Origin: Streptomyces coacervatus
Lineage (GTDB): Bacteria > Actinomycetota > Actinomycetes > Streptomycetales > Streptomycetaceae
Direction of reading: 5' to 3'
DNA: 64,000 nucleotides
Assembly (NCBI RefSeq): GCF_029223485.1
Contig: NZ_JARHTP010000004.1
Location: forward strand, 124,001 to 188,000
Shown: positions 18,444 to 26,175 of the stretch, one piece after another
How positions within the stretch are numbered: the stretch's first letter is position 1
Layout of the letters: each line of letters opens with the position of its first letter
The notes under the pieces: model-generated
Seen by the model: only the letters and a program-made list of their open reading frames with translations
Database searches by the model: none
What the model was told of the DNA's origin: nothing
Translations under genes and position numbers: made by a program

Positions 18444-18492
18444 GTGATCGGTGATCGGTGATCGGTGGTCGGTGGTCGGTGGTCGGTGGTCG
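18444..18492. repeat. Seven tandem copies of a 7-bp unit
   Basis: Three copies of GTGATCG are followed by four of GTGGTCG, giving 49 bp in perfect 7-bp register. The repeat is in the non-coding gap between the orphan ATPase and the unknown membrane-protein gene. Confidence 0.9.
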
Positions 18493-18521
18493 GCGACCGT
18501 GGCCAGTGGTCGGGCGCCCAC

Positions 18522-18605
18522 GATCCGTGGCCAGTGGGCAGTCGCCGGTGATCCACGGCCAGCGGTCAATCGCCGGCGATCCGCGGCCAGTGGTCAGTCG
18601 CCGGG
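18522..18605. repeat. Three tandem copies of a 28-bp unit
   Basis: Units start at 18522, 18550 and 18578, each opening GATCC(G/A)(T/C)GGCCAG and ending TCGCCGG plus one base, with a few substitutions between copies. The third copy enters the last four codons of the gene ending at 18594. Confidence 0.85.
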
Positions 18606-19583
18606 TCTGCCGGTCGTCCTCCTCGAAGTCGCGGGGCCAGTCGCCGAGTTGGTCGCGGTATTCGTCGCCGAGTTGGTCGTGGAGTTGCGGCCCAGGATGC
18701 CGAAGGCCCACCGCTCGTTGAATCCGGAGACGAAGCCGACGGCGCACCAGAAGCCCCAGAAGTCGGTGCCCTTGACGGCCGAGCCCGGGTGTCCGGGTGC
18801 CGGGCAGATCTCGGCCGCGGTGGCGGGCAGTTCGAAGACGGGCACGATGCCGCCGGTGAGCAGGAAGTAGACGGCCACGGCGAGGATCCACCCGACGAAG
18901 ACGCGGTAGACGCCCTCGTGGCGCATGCTGCGGGCAAGTTGCCGCCCGGGGACGACGATCTTCTCCTGGCCGACGGTCTGCCGGCCCGCCAACTGCTCGA
19001 CGCTGAGCCGCAGTCGGACCAGAACGCTGAGCACCGCGCCGAAGGCGCCCACTCCCCCGGCGACGAAGGCGCCCAGCAGGCTCCAGCGGTTGCCGCAGTT
19101 GAGGGTGATGCCCATCAGGTGCAGTACGGGCACGCCCCACAGGATCGGGGCGGCCAGCAGCACCGTACCGGCGGCGGCGCCCACCGCCAGTCCGGTGTTG
19201 AGCCCCCGGCTGACGGCGGTCACGCTGTCCTGCCGCAGCCAGCCGTGCATCTCGGCGACCTCCTGGTCGAGATAGGCGGCCAGGTACTCGTCGCGCTCCG
19301 GCGTCAACCGGGGATCCTCAAGGACCGTCCGCACGACACACCTCAGCGCGTGCTGTACGTTCTGGCGGGTCGAGCGGTCGAAGGTGCGCTGGGCGGCGCC
19401 CAGCGCCACCTGCAGATGCATGTGCTGTTCCGGATAGGTCTCGCGGAACAGCTTGTAGGCCACGTCGTTCGCGGGATGCGCGAGTTCCTTCAGCCCCTTG
19501 GGCTTCCGCTCGGCATCCGCCCCGTCGAACACTTCTCTCATGCGGCTCCACCACCGGCGGAGTCCCCCGTTGTTGTCCCCCAT
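18594..19583 (-). CDS. Unknown membrane protein
   Basis: A 329-residue protein with no family recognised. Residues 1-130 are soluble and charged (MGDNNGGLRRWWSRMREVF, then a helical stretch with RTFDRSTRQNVQHALR). Three or four hydrophobic segments follow (AVGAAAGTVLLAAPILWGVPVL, LLGAFVAGGVGAFGAVLSVLV, VFVGWILAVAVYFLLTGGIVPV). The tail is low-complexity, rich in Thr, Asn, Ser and Ala, and reaches into the 28-bp repeat. The ATG at 19583 was preferred to one 45 bp upstream because it gives a cleaner N terminus; neither has a strong ribosome-binding site. Confidence 0.6.
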   Translation of the reverse strand: MGDNNGGLRRWWSRMREVFDGADAERKPKGLKELAHPANDVAYKLFRETYPEQHMHLQVALGAAQRTFDRSTRQNVQHALRCVVRTVLEDPRLTPERDEYLAAYLDQEVAEMHGWLRQDSVTAVSRGLNTGLAVGAAAGTVLLAAPILWGVPVLHLMGITLNCGNRWSLLGAFVAGGVGAFGAVLSVLVRLRLSVEQLAGRQTVGQEKIVVPGRQLARSMRHEGVYRVFVGWILAVAVYFLLTGGIVPVFELPATAAEICPAPGHPGSAVKGTDFWGFWCAVGFVSGFNERWAFGILGRNSTTNSATNTATNSATGPATSRRTTGRPGD

Positions 19584-19646
19584 GTACCGGGTGTACCGAT
19601 TCGCGCCCGCCCCGGGAACCCTCCTCACCGCACCGGTACGGTCACC

Positions 19647-19668
19647 GACGTCACGGAGTCGTGACGTC
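19647..19668. promoter_or_regulatory. Perfect 8-6-8 inverted repeat
   Basis: GACGTCAC (19647-19654) and GTGACGTC (19661-19668) are separated by GGAGTC. The repeat lies just past the stop of the 198-residue gene and 64 bp before the membrane-protein start, both on the minus strand, so it could be an operator for the latter or a terminator for the former. Confidence 0.5.
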
Positions 19669-19684
19669 CGGTCAGGCGTCTAAG

Positions 19685-20281
19685 TCAGAAGTACACGACG
19701 GGGCAGCCGCGGCGCAGCGAGTGCTGGGCGGCCCGCAGATACACCGCCACGTAGAACGCGGCGTCCAGGTCCTCGCTCCACGGTCCGGGCCGGGTGGCGG
19801 CCAGCTCCTTCGCCGGCCCGTCCAGGAACCACATGGTCAGATCCAGGTTGTCGTTGGTCGCCGGTATCTCGTCCACCGGCAGTGCGACGGCCGTCGCCAG
19901 CCGCTCGGCGAGGCCGAGCACCTGTGGAGCACCGGCGACCATCGTCGCGTCCGTGTAGGCGGAGGCGACGGGCAGCCAGATCTCCTTGTCGAGGGAGAGC
20001 GGCACCAGCAGCGTCCAGCCGCAGAGCACCTCCTCTTCCTCCCGGGACAGATGCTCCTGGCACAGCGCGGCGAAGCCGTCCATGGGAGGTACCAGCTTCT
20101 CCTCGAACGACAGCCCCGAACCGCGTACAAAGTCCGCTTCCTCGGGCACCGACGTGTACGGCGGCAGTCCGCGCCGTCTCAACTCCTCGTCGAGCGCGGC
20201 GGCGACAGCGCCCCGGCCGCCCTCCTCCTCGTCTTCGTCGAACCATTCCTGCGCATCGACACTGACCAGATAGATCCCCAT
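19685..20281 (-). CDS. Unknown acidic protein
   Basis: A 198-residue protein with no recognised family. It opens MGIYLVSVDAQEWFDEDEEEGG and is acidic and soluble, with no membrane segment or signal. An ATG 15 bp upstream is possible, but 20281 gives the more natural N terminus. Composition and codon use match the surrounding genes, so it is probably a real Streptomyces protein. Confidence 0.6.
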   Translation of the reverse strand: MGIYLVSVDAQEWFDEDEEEGGRGAVAAALDEELRRRGLPPYTSVPEEADFVRGSGLSFEEKLVPPMDGFAALCQEHLSREEEEVLCGWTLLVPLSLDKEIWLPVASAYTDATMVAGAPQVLGLAERLATAVALPVDEIPATNDNLDLTMWFLDGPAKELAATRPGPWSEDLDAAFYVAVYLRAAQHSLRRGCPVVYF

Positions 20282-20587
20282 GACCGCAAGGTACAAGGAG
20301 CCACTGACAACGGACTTGAACTGCGTACGTCCACGACGGTGAAGGACCGAAGTCTGCGGTGGACCGCCGGCGGCGCGCCGGCACGGCCAGCGGGACGGCC
20401 AGGACGAGACCGTTGAGCACCGAGATCCCGGTCAGCTGCAGATGGTGGAGGACCGCGCGCGAGGCAGTCGTCCGGGGGCGCGGTCACGGGTCCATTGCAC
20501 CGGGCGGGGTGCGGGGTCGGCGCGTTGTGGTGGCCCGTACGGAGGTGTCGCCGAGTGCGCGGGTTTCGCTGAGTACAACGCCCGCTG
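20282..20587. other. Gap without a convincing gene
   Basis: These 306 bp separate two minus-strand genes. Read on the minus strand, about 20340-20450 gives a short hydrophobic stretch (HHLQLTGISVLNGLVLAVPL) that could be a relic of a membrane protein, but it has no clear start or end. Nothing else was recognised. Confidence 0.4.
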
Positions 20588-21157
20588 CTACTTCACTCCC
20601 GCCGCATCCAGCAGCGTCGTCACGGTCGCCGTGGTGAGCCCGTCCAGCGTCTCGATGCGGGCGCCGGCGCGGGCGCTCGCGCCATCGAAGATCAGCATCA
20701 GCTGACGGGCGAGGAGCTCGGGATCCCGCGCGCCGCCGAGCTCCGCCTGCATGCGGAAGGCCTCCTGAAGGCGCTCCTTGGCCATGCGGGCCACGAGGCT
20801 CGCCGGGTGCTCGGGGTCCTTCAGTTCGACCAGCGCGGCCAGGAAGGGGCAGCCCTGGTAGTCGGGAGCGGCCGAGAGCTTCTCCGCCCGCTCGAAGACG
20901 TACAGGATGCGTTCGCGCGGCGTACCGGCCTCCTCCGCCCCGGCCGTGAGCTGCGCCGCATAGCCGGGCGCGCGGCGCTCCAGGCTCGCCGCGAGGACCT
21001 CGTCCTTGCTGGTGAAGAGCTGGTACATCGACCGCTTGGAGACACCGGCAGTCCTGCACAGCGCCTCGACGCCGATGGAGACGCCGTCGCGGTAGAAGAG
21101 CTCGGCCGCCGCGTCGAGCAGCCGGTCCTTCGTGGACGCCTTGTCTGTCGTGGCCAT
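20588..21157 (-). CDS. TetR/AcrR-family regulator
   Basis: A 189-residue regulator. The helix-turn-helix is at residues 8-55 (TKDRLLDAAAELFYRDGVSIGVEALCR then GVSKRSMYQLFTSKDEVL), followed by an alpha-helical ligand domain with YQGCPFLAALVELKDPEHPA, a segment seen in the TetR subgroup with the YQGCPF motif. It is divergent from the MoxR/VWA pair, with two palindromes between, so it probably represses itself and perhaps those genes. The ligand is unknown. Confidence 0.88.
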   Translation of the reverse strand: MATTDKASTKDRLLDAAAELFYRDGVSIGVEALCRTAGVSKRSMYQLFTSKDEVLAASLERRAPGYAAQLTAGAEEAGTPRERILYVFERAEKLSAAPDYQGCPFLAALVELKDPEHPASLVARMAKERLQEAFRMQAELGGARDPELLARQLMLIFDGASARAGARIETLDGLTTATVTTLLDAAGVK

Positions 21158-21192
21158 GTGGAGAGGCTACCTCCGTCGACGCAAGCATGGAA

Positions 21193-21202
21193 ACCGATCG
21201 GT
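21193..21202. promoter_or_regulatory. TetR-type operator
   Basis: ACCGATCGGT is a perfect 10-bp palindrome 36 bp upstream of the TetR start. It resembles the GACCGATCGGTC core common at TetR-family sites, so it is a probable autoregulatory operator. Confidence 0.55.
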
Positions 21203-21248
21203 CTACGGAGCCGGGGCCGACTGGTTTCGCGTGACAGAGTGGGTGAAC

Positions 21249-21256
21249 AAGCGCTT
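21249..21256. promoter_or_regulatory. Second palindrome upstream of the MoxR gene
   Basis: AAGCGCTT lies 38 bp before the ATPase start in the context CAAGCGCTTAG, close to the TAAGCGCTTA core bound by several Streptomyces TetR proteins. It could link the pair at 21295-23507 to the neighbouring or another TetR regulator. Confidence 0.35.
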
Positions 21257-21294
21257 AGATAGTAGATCCGATCCGCGTCGAACCGGAGGCCCCG

Positions 21295-22155
21295 TTGCTG
21301 TTCACATCCGTCGACGACGTCTCCGCGCGTCTCGCCGCCACCGGCTATCTCGCCTCGCCCGCGGTCGCCACGACCGTCTTCCTCGCCGACCGTCTGGGCA
21401 AGCCGCTGCTGGTGGAGGGCCCCGCCGGGGTCGGCAAGACGGAGCTTGCCAAGGCCGTGGCCGAGGTGGCGGGTGCGCGGCTGGTCCGGCTGCAGTGCTA
21501 CGAGGGCGTCGACGAGTCCCGGGCGCTGTACGAGTGGAATCACGCCAAGCAGTTGCTGCGCATCAGCGCGGGCCGGGACGAGACGTGGGACGAGACGCGC
21601 ACGGACATCTTCAGCGAGGAGTTCCTGCTCACCCGCCCCCTGCTCACCGCGATCCGCGGCAACGACCCCAAGGTGCTGCTGATCGACGAGACCGACAAGG
21701 CGGACGTCGAGGTGGAGGGCCTGCTCCTGGAGGTGCTGAGCGACTTCCAGGTCACCGTCCCCGAGCTGGGCACGATCACCGCGACCCGCCGCCCCTTCGT
21801 CGTCCTCACCTCGAACGCCAGCCGCGAGCTGTCCGAGGCACTGCGCCGCCGCTGTCTCTTCCTCCACATCGGCTTCCCCGAGGAGGAGTTGGAGCGTCGG
21901 ATCGTACGCCTGAAGGTGCCCGCTCTGGACGAGGCACTGGCCGGTTCGGTGGTGCGGGTGGTCGGTGCGCTGCGTGCGATGGACCTGCGCAAGGTGCCCT
22001 CGGTCGCAGAAACCATCGACTGGGCGCGCACGCTGCTCGCGCTCGGCGCCGACAGCCTCGACGAGACCGTCGTACGCGACAGCCTGGGCGTCCTGCTCAA
22101 GCACCAGGACGACGTCCTCAAGGCGGCCGCCAAGCTCGATCTGGACGCCGTGTGA
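21295..22155 (+). CDS. MoxR-family AAA+ ATPase
   Basis: A 286-residue MoxR/CoxD-like AAA+ protein: Walker A GPAGVGKTELAK near residue 41, Walker B VLLIDETDKAD, sensor 1 VLTSNASRELSEALRRRC. MoxR ATPases act as chaperones with a VWA-domain partner, often for metal-centre insertion. The TTG start at 21295 is fixed by GGAGG at 21284-21288. The stop overlaps the partner's GTG. The pair resembles coxD-coxE, but no carbon monoxide dehydrogenase genes are present. Confidence 0.9.
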   Translation: MLFTSVDDVSARLAATGYLASPAVATTVFLADRLGKPLLVEGPAGVGKTELAKAVAEVAGARLVRLQCYEGVDESRALYEWNHAKQLLRISAGRDETWDETRTDIFSEEFLLTRPLLTAIRGNDPKVLLIDETDKADVEVEGLLLEVLSDFQVTVPELGTITATRRPFVVLTSNASRELSEALRRRCLFLHIGFPEEELERRIVRLKVPALDEALAGSVVRVVGALRAMDLRKVPSVAETIDWARTLLALGADSLDETVVRDSLGVLLKHQDDVLKAAAKLDLDAV

Positions 22156-23507
22156 CCGTGCCCGGAGTGGCGGAGCGCCTCACCTCTCTCGTCGGGGCGC
22201 TGCGGGCGCACGGCATGCGGATCGGCACCGGCGAGACCGTGGACGCGGCGCAGGCGGTGGCGGTGCTGGGCCTCGCGGACCGTGAGCTGCTGCGGGAGGG
22301 GCTGGCCGCGACGCTGCTGCACGGCACGGTGCAGCGACAGGTGTTCGATCCGGTCTTCGATCTGTACTTCCCGCGGGGCGTCGGCGCGCCGGAGACGGAG
22401 CACGCCGACCGGGACGATCTGCGGGACCGGCTCGCCGCCGCGCTCGCCGCGGGCGACGTCGTGCTGATGGGGCAGTTGGCGGCGGAGGCGGTCGACGGCT
22501 TCGGCGGATACGGTGCGTCGCCGGGGTCCGAGGGCTGGTCGTCGTACCAGACTCTCGACCGGCTCCGCCCGCAGACCCTGTTCGCCCGCGTCCGCGAGAA
22601 CGTCCGGGCGCGCAACGGCAGTTCCGGGTTCGCCGACCGGCTGCTCGACGACGAGATCCGGCGGCGCATCGAGACGTTCCGCAGGCAGGTGGGCGTGGAG
22701 GCGCGGCGCCGGATCGCCGAGCGGCGCGACCGGGACGAGCTCGCGCGGCGTGCGGTGGCCACGACCCCCGACCGGGTCGACTTCCTGTACGCCGGGAAGC
22801 TCCAGCTCGCCGAGCTGCGCAGGACGGTTCAGCCGCTCGCCCGCAAGCTCGCCACCCGGCTCGCGGCCCGCCGGCGCCGCGCCTCCCGCGGCAGCATCGA
22901 CCTGCGGCGCACCCTGCGCGGTTCCCTGTCGACGGGCGGGGTGCCGATGAAGCCGGTGCTGCGCAGGCGTCGTCCCGTACGGCCGGAACTGGTGCTGCTG
23001 TGCGATGTGTCGGGGTCGGTGTCGGGGTTCTCGGACTTCACGATGCTGCTGGTCCAGGCGCTGCACGACCAGTTCAGCAAGGTGCGGGTGTTCGCCTTCG
23101 TCAACCGGCTCGACGAGGTGACCCGGCTGCTGGAGCACGGCTCGGCCGACCCGGAGGGGCTCGGCGCCCGCATCCGGGCGGAGGCGACGCTCACGGGCTG
23201 GCACGGCAGCAGCGACTACGGCGTCGCACTGGGCGAGTTCGCGGAGCGGTACGCGGACGCGGTCGGCCCGCGCACCACCGTGTTCGTGCTCGGTGACGCC
23301 CGTACGAACATGAGCGACCCGAACCTGGCGGCGGTACGGCAGGTCGCCGAACGGGCCCGCCGCGTCTACTGGTTGAACCCCGAGCCGCGCGCCCAGTGGG
23401 GCACGGGCGACTCCGCCGCACCCGAGTACGCCGAGTTGGTGGAGATGTACGAGTGCCGCAACGCCCGGCAGCTCGGCGCGCTCATCGCGCGCCTGCTGCC
23501 GGTGTGA
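22152..23507 (+). CDS. VWA-domain protein (CoxE-like), MoxR partner
   Basis: A 451-residue protein. The N-terminal half is helical and highly charged, with the Arg-rich stretch RRRRASRGSIDLRRTLR at about residues 250-270. The C-terminal half is a VWA domain whose metal site is clear: LLCDVSGSVSGFSDF (DxSxS), then WHGSSDYG and VLGDARTNMSDP. Starting at GTG 22152 inside the ATPase stop, it is co-translated with MoxR. Such pairs remodel client proteins; the client here is unknown. Confidence 0.88.
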   Translation: MTVPGVAERLTSLVGALRAHGMRIGTGETVDAAQAVAVLGLADRELLREGLAATLLHGTVQRQVFDPVFDLYFPRGVGAPETEHADRDDLRDRLAAALAAGDVVLMGQLAAEAVDGFGGYGASPGSEGWSSYQTLDRLRPQTLFARVRENVRARNGSSGFADRLLDDEIRRRIETFRRQVGVEARRRIAERRDRDELARRAVATTPDRVDFLYAGKLQLAELRRTVQPLARKLATRLAARRRRASRGSIDLRRTLRGSLSTGGVPMKPVLRRRRPVRPELVLLCDVSGSVSGFSDFTMLLVQALHDQFSKVRVFAFVNRLDEVTRLLEHGSADPEGLGARIRAEATLTGWHGSSDYGVALGEFAERYADAVGPRTTVFVLGDARTNMSDPNLAAVRQVAERARRVYWLNPEPRAQWGTGDSAAPEYAELVEMYECRNARQLGALIARLLPV

Positions 23508-23510
23508 CTC

Positions 23511-23873
23511 CTAGCCCTTCGACTTCGCGTACTCCGTTGCCATCTGGCCGGCGAAGTCGTACACCACGCACGGTTCGTCGCTGACCACCCAGGCGTCGTG
23601 CCCGGGCGACACCACGAACACATCGCCGGGTCCGACCTCCTGCTCCGCGCCGTCGTCCATGCGTATGCGCATACGCCCCTCGACGCAGTACCCGTTGTGA
23701 TGGACCTGGCAGCTGGTCGTCCCGGCGATGGGCGCCACGGACTCGGACCAGCGCCAGCCCGGCTCGAAGGTGCCCACGGCGAAGTCGAGCCCGGTCATAT
23801 GGACCGCTTCGAGGTGTCCGCGCGGGAAGTCGCGCCGCTCGTCGGGCTTCTCGATGGCCTTGATCTCAATCAT
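23511..23873 (-). CDS. Single-domain cupin protein
   Basis: A 120-residue cupin with the core CQVHHNGYCVEGRMRIRMDDGAEQEVGPGDVFVVSPGHDAWVV in two conserved motifs. The metal-ligand set is reduced: HH, then no clear EXXXXXXG glutamate. It is probably a ligand-binding or sensor protein rather than a proven dioxygenase. GAAGGGAG precedes the ATG at 23873. It ends 3 bp from the convergent VWA gene. Confidence 0.8.
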   Translation of the reverse strand: MIEIKAIEKPDERRDFPRGHLEAVHMTGLDFAVGTFEPGWRWSESVAPIAGTTSCQVHHNGYCVEGRMRIRMDDGAEQEVGPGDVFVVSPGHDAWVVSDEPCVVYDFAGQMATEYAKSKG

Positions 23874-24047
23874 GTCGGCTCCCTTCGTTGCGAGCCCCGC
23901 CCACCACACCATCGTCGGCCTGTCCACCCGGGACCGCCATCGGAGAAAAGGCGTAATACGTCGACGCGCGGACAAGTCAGTCGAACAGGCGGAGAATGGT
24001 GCGCGGAGGCCGCACATCGCCGAAACACCAGAAAGGTGGCGAACATC

Positions 24048-24443
24048 GTGGCTGAACACCCCCACGCACTGCTGGTCCGCAAGGGCTACGACGCCTTCTC
24101 ACGCGGAGACATGGACACACTGCGCTCGCTGATGGCGGGCGACGCCACGCACCACGTACCGGGAACGCACCCGCTGTCCGGCGACTTCAAGGGCGTGGAT
24201 GCGGCCCTCGACATGTATCGCCGACTGTTCGAGGAGACGAACGGGACCCTGCGGGTCGAGCTGCGCAATGTCCTCGTGGACGGCAGGGGCCACGCAGTCT
24301 CCGTGCACCACTTCACCGCCGAGCGCAACGGCAAGTCGATCGACGAGATGGGAGGCATCGTCTTCCGGATCGTCGGAGACAAGATCACCGACCTCGACGA
24401 GTGCGTCGAGAACATCGAGAAGGGGAATGAGTTCTGGTCCTGA
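24048..24443 (+). CDS. SnoaL-like / NTF2-fold protein
   Basis: A 131-residue protein with the NTF2/SnoaL fold pattern: VRKGYDAFSRGDMDTLRSLMAGDATHHVPG at the start, a central helix FKGVDAALDMYRRLFEE, and the final strand IVFRIVGDKITDLDECVEN. Members include polyketide cyclases, isomerases and dehydratases, and many are uncharacterised. The start is taken as GTG 24048, with GAAAGG upstream. It is divergent from the cupin and convergent with the PLP lyase, 8 bp away. Confidence 0.8.
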   Translation: MAEHPHALLVRKGYDAFSRGDMDTLRSLMAGDATHHVPGTHPLSGDFKGVDAALDMYRRLFEETNGTLRVELRNVLVDGRGHAVSVHHFTAERNGKSIDEMGGIVFRIVGDKITDLDECVENIEKGNEFWS

Positions 24444-24451
24444 CGGGCCGT

Positions 24452-25438
24452 TCACCGCGGACGGCTCGGTGATCCGCACAGCTCGGCGAAGCGGTCCGCA
24501 TCGACATTGCCGCCGGAGACGATGACCCCGATCCGGCGCGGCAGCGCACCCGCACGCCCGGCGAGCAGGGCGGCCAGCGGGGTGGCCCCGCTCGGCTCGA
24601 CGACGATCTTCAGACGCTCGAATGCGAAGCGCATGGCGTCGCGGATCTCGTCGTCGGAGACCAGGGCGATCCCGTCGACGAGCCGCCGGTTCACCGAGAA
24701 GGTCAGCTCGCCGGGCGTGTGCAGGGCCTGCCCGTCGGCGATGGTGCGGGGAACGGGGATGCTGACGCGCCGGCCCGCCTCCAGGGACCGCTTGGTGTCG
24801 TCCCCGGCCTCCGGTTCGACGCCGAGCACCCGGATCCCGGCGTACAGCCCCTTGGCCGCCGTGGCGGACCCGGCGATCAGCCCGCCGCCGCCGACAGGCA
24901 CGACGAGTGCGTCCAACTCCCCTGTTTCTTCAAGGAGTTCGAGCGCTGCCGTGCCCTGCCCGGCCATGACGTGCGGGTGCTCGTAGGGCGGGATGAGAGC
25001 GAGGCCCCGCTCCGCGGCCAGGGCTTCGCCGACGGCGACGCGGTCCTCGGTGTAGCGGTCGTACGTCACGATCTCGGCGCCGTAGCCGACGGTGGCGTCC
25101 ACCTTCGAGCGCGGGGCGTCCTCGGGCATGACGATGACGGCAGTGGTGCCCAGTTCGCGGGCGGCGAGGGCGACGGCCTGGGCGTGGTTACCGGAGGAGT
25201 AGGCGGCGATGCCGCGGGCCAGCTGCTGCGGGGTGAGCCGGGAGGCCGCGTTGTAGGCGCCGCGGAACTTGAAGGCGCCCACGCGCTGGAAGTTCTCGCA
25301 CTTGAGGAAGACCTCGGCGCCGACGAGCGCGTCGAGTGTCCGTGAGCGGAGTACGGGGGTGCGGTGCGCGACGCCCTTGAGCCGGTCGGCGGCGTCGCGG
25401 ATGTCGTCGAGGGTGACCGGCGGGGTGGTGGTCGTCAC
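24452..25438 (-). CDS. PLP-dependent ammonia-lyase (threonine/serine dehydratase-like)
   Basis: A 328-residue fold-type II PLP enzyme. The Schiff-base lysine lies in FQRVGAFKFRGAYN near residue 58, the substrate loop is SSGNHAQ, and the phosphate-binding loop is VPVGGGGLIAG. Length and lack of a regulatory ACT domain fit the TdcB, serine racemase and threo-3-hydroxyaspartate lyase group, so the exact amino acid is open. The GTG at 25438 overlaps the YheO-type regulator stop, so the two form one operon and the regulator probably senses a related amino acid. Confidence 0.88.
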   Translation of the reverse strand: MTTTTPPVTLDDIRDAADRLKGVAHRTPVLRSRTLDALVGAEVFLKCENFQRVGAFKFRGAYNAASRLTPQQLARGIAAYSSGNHAQAVALAARELGTTAVIVMPEDAPRSKVDATVGYGAEIVTYDRYTEDRVAVGEALAAERGLALIPPYEHPHVMAGQGTAALELLEETGELDALVVPVGGGGLIAGSATAAKGLYAGIRVLGVEPEAGDDTKRSLEAGRRVSIPVPRTIADGQALHTPGELTFSVNRRLVDGIALVSDDEIRDAMRFAFERLKIVVEPSGATPLAALLAGRAGALPRRIGVIVSGGNVDADRFAELCGSPSRPR

Positions 25439-26124
25439 GTGTGTCCTCCAGCGGGGGTCGGGTCGGTGGCGGCTCGGGCCTGGGAGAGGTAGCTGTAGGC
25501 GGAGGCGCGGGAGATGCCCAGCCGGGCGGCGACCTGCTCGATCGCGCGGCGCACGGCGAACACGCCGTGTTCGTCGAGTCCCCGGAACAGGTCGAGGCGC
25601 TCGGTCCGGTCCAGTCCGGCCCAGGTCTGGTTCCGGCCGAGCCGGTGGGCGTCGAGGATGGCGTCCACGACGGAGTCGATGTCGTTGCCGAAGGCGGTGA
25701 CCGGCGGCTCGGCGGTCGCGGCGCCGAGGCCGGCCAGGGCGCCGAGCAGGGTGTGGGCCTCGTTCACCGCGGTGATGTCCACGTTGACGCACAGGGCGCC
25801 GAACACCGCTCCCGTGGAGTCGCGCAGCACCATCGTGGACGACTTGACCAGCTTTCCGGCCCCGGTGCGGGTGAGGTAGTTCAGATCGTCGGCCGCCTCG
25901 TCGCCGCGGGCCAGCACCCTCATGCCGATCTCGCTCATCGCCCCGCCCACGGCCCGCCCGGTCACCGAGCCGGCGACGGCGACGACCGACTTCTCCGGCT
26001 GCCGGTAGTCATGCAGGACCACCTCGCACAGCGGGCCGAATGTTGCCACGATCCCGTCGACGACGGGCCTGAGAGCCGTGATGATCGCATCCCGCTCGGC
26101 GTCGTGGACCTGCTCAGCAGTCAT
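25435..26124 (-). CDS. YheO/DauR-family transcriptional regulator
   Basis: A 229-residue protein. The N-terminal YheO PAS-like domain spans residues 12-125 (FGPLCEVVLHDYRQPEKSVVAVAGSVTGR, then YLTRTGAGKLVKSSTMVLRD), and the DauR-type helix-turn-helix is C-terminal (IEQVAARLGISRASAYSYLSQAR). DauR controls D-arginine catabolism in Pseudomonas; here the linked gene is a PLP lyase, so amino-acid control is likely. Three GTCCA/TGGAC half-sites lie 17 bp upstream. Confidence 0.88.
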   Translation of the reverse strand: MTAEQVHDAERDAIITALRPVVDGIVATFGPLCEVVLHDYRQPEKSVVAVAGSVTGRAVGGAMSEIGMRVLARGDEAADDLNYLTRTGAGKLVKSSTMVLRDSTGAVFGALCVNVDITAVNEAHTLLGALAGLGAATAEPPVTAFGNDIDSVVDAILDAHRLGRNQTWAGLDRTERLDLFRGLDEHGVFAVRRAIEQVAARLGISRASAYSYLSQARAATDPTPAGGHT

Positions 26125-26140
26125 GCCGCTTAGACTACTG

Positions 26141-26165
26141 GTCCAATTTCTGGACGGAAAGTCCA
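26141..26165. promoter_or_regulatory. Three alternating half-sites upstream of the YheO/lyase operon
   Basis: GTCCA (26141-26145), TGGAC (26151-26155) and GTCCA (26161-26165) are spaced exactly 10 bp apart, each pair forming a 5-5-5 inverted repeat. The 10-bp period places all three on one DNA face. The site begins 17 bp upstream of the regulator start. Confidence 0.65.
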
Positions 26166-26175
26166 GGGTGTTGGG

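Noticed and set aside
18444..18605. CRISPR-like array
   Set aside because: The units are contiguous tandem repeats without unique spacers, and no cas genes are present.
21295..23507. Carbon monoxide dehydrogenase cluster
   Set aside because: Only coxD/coxE-like genes are present; no coxM, coxS or coxL was found.
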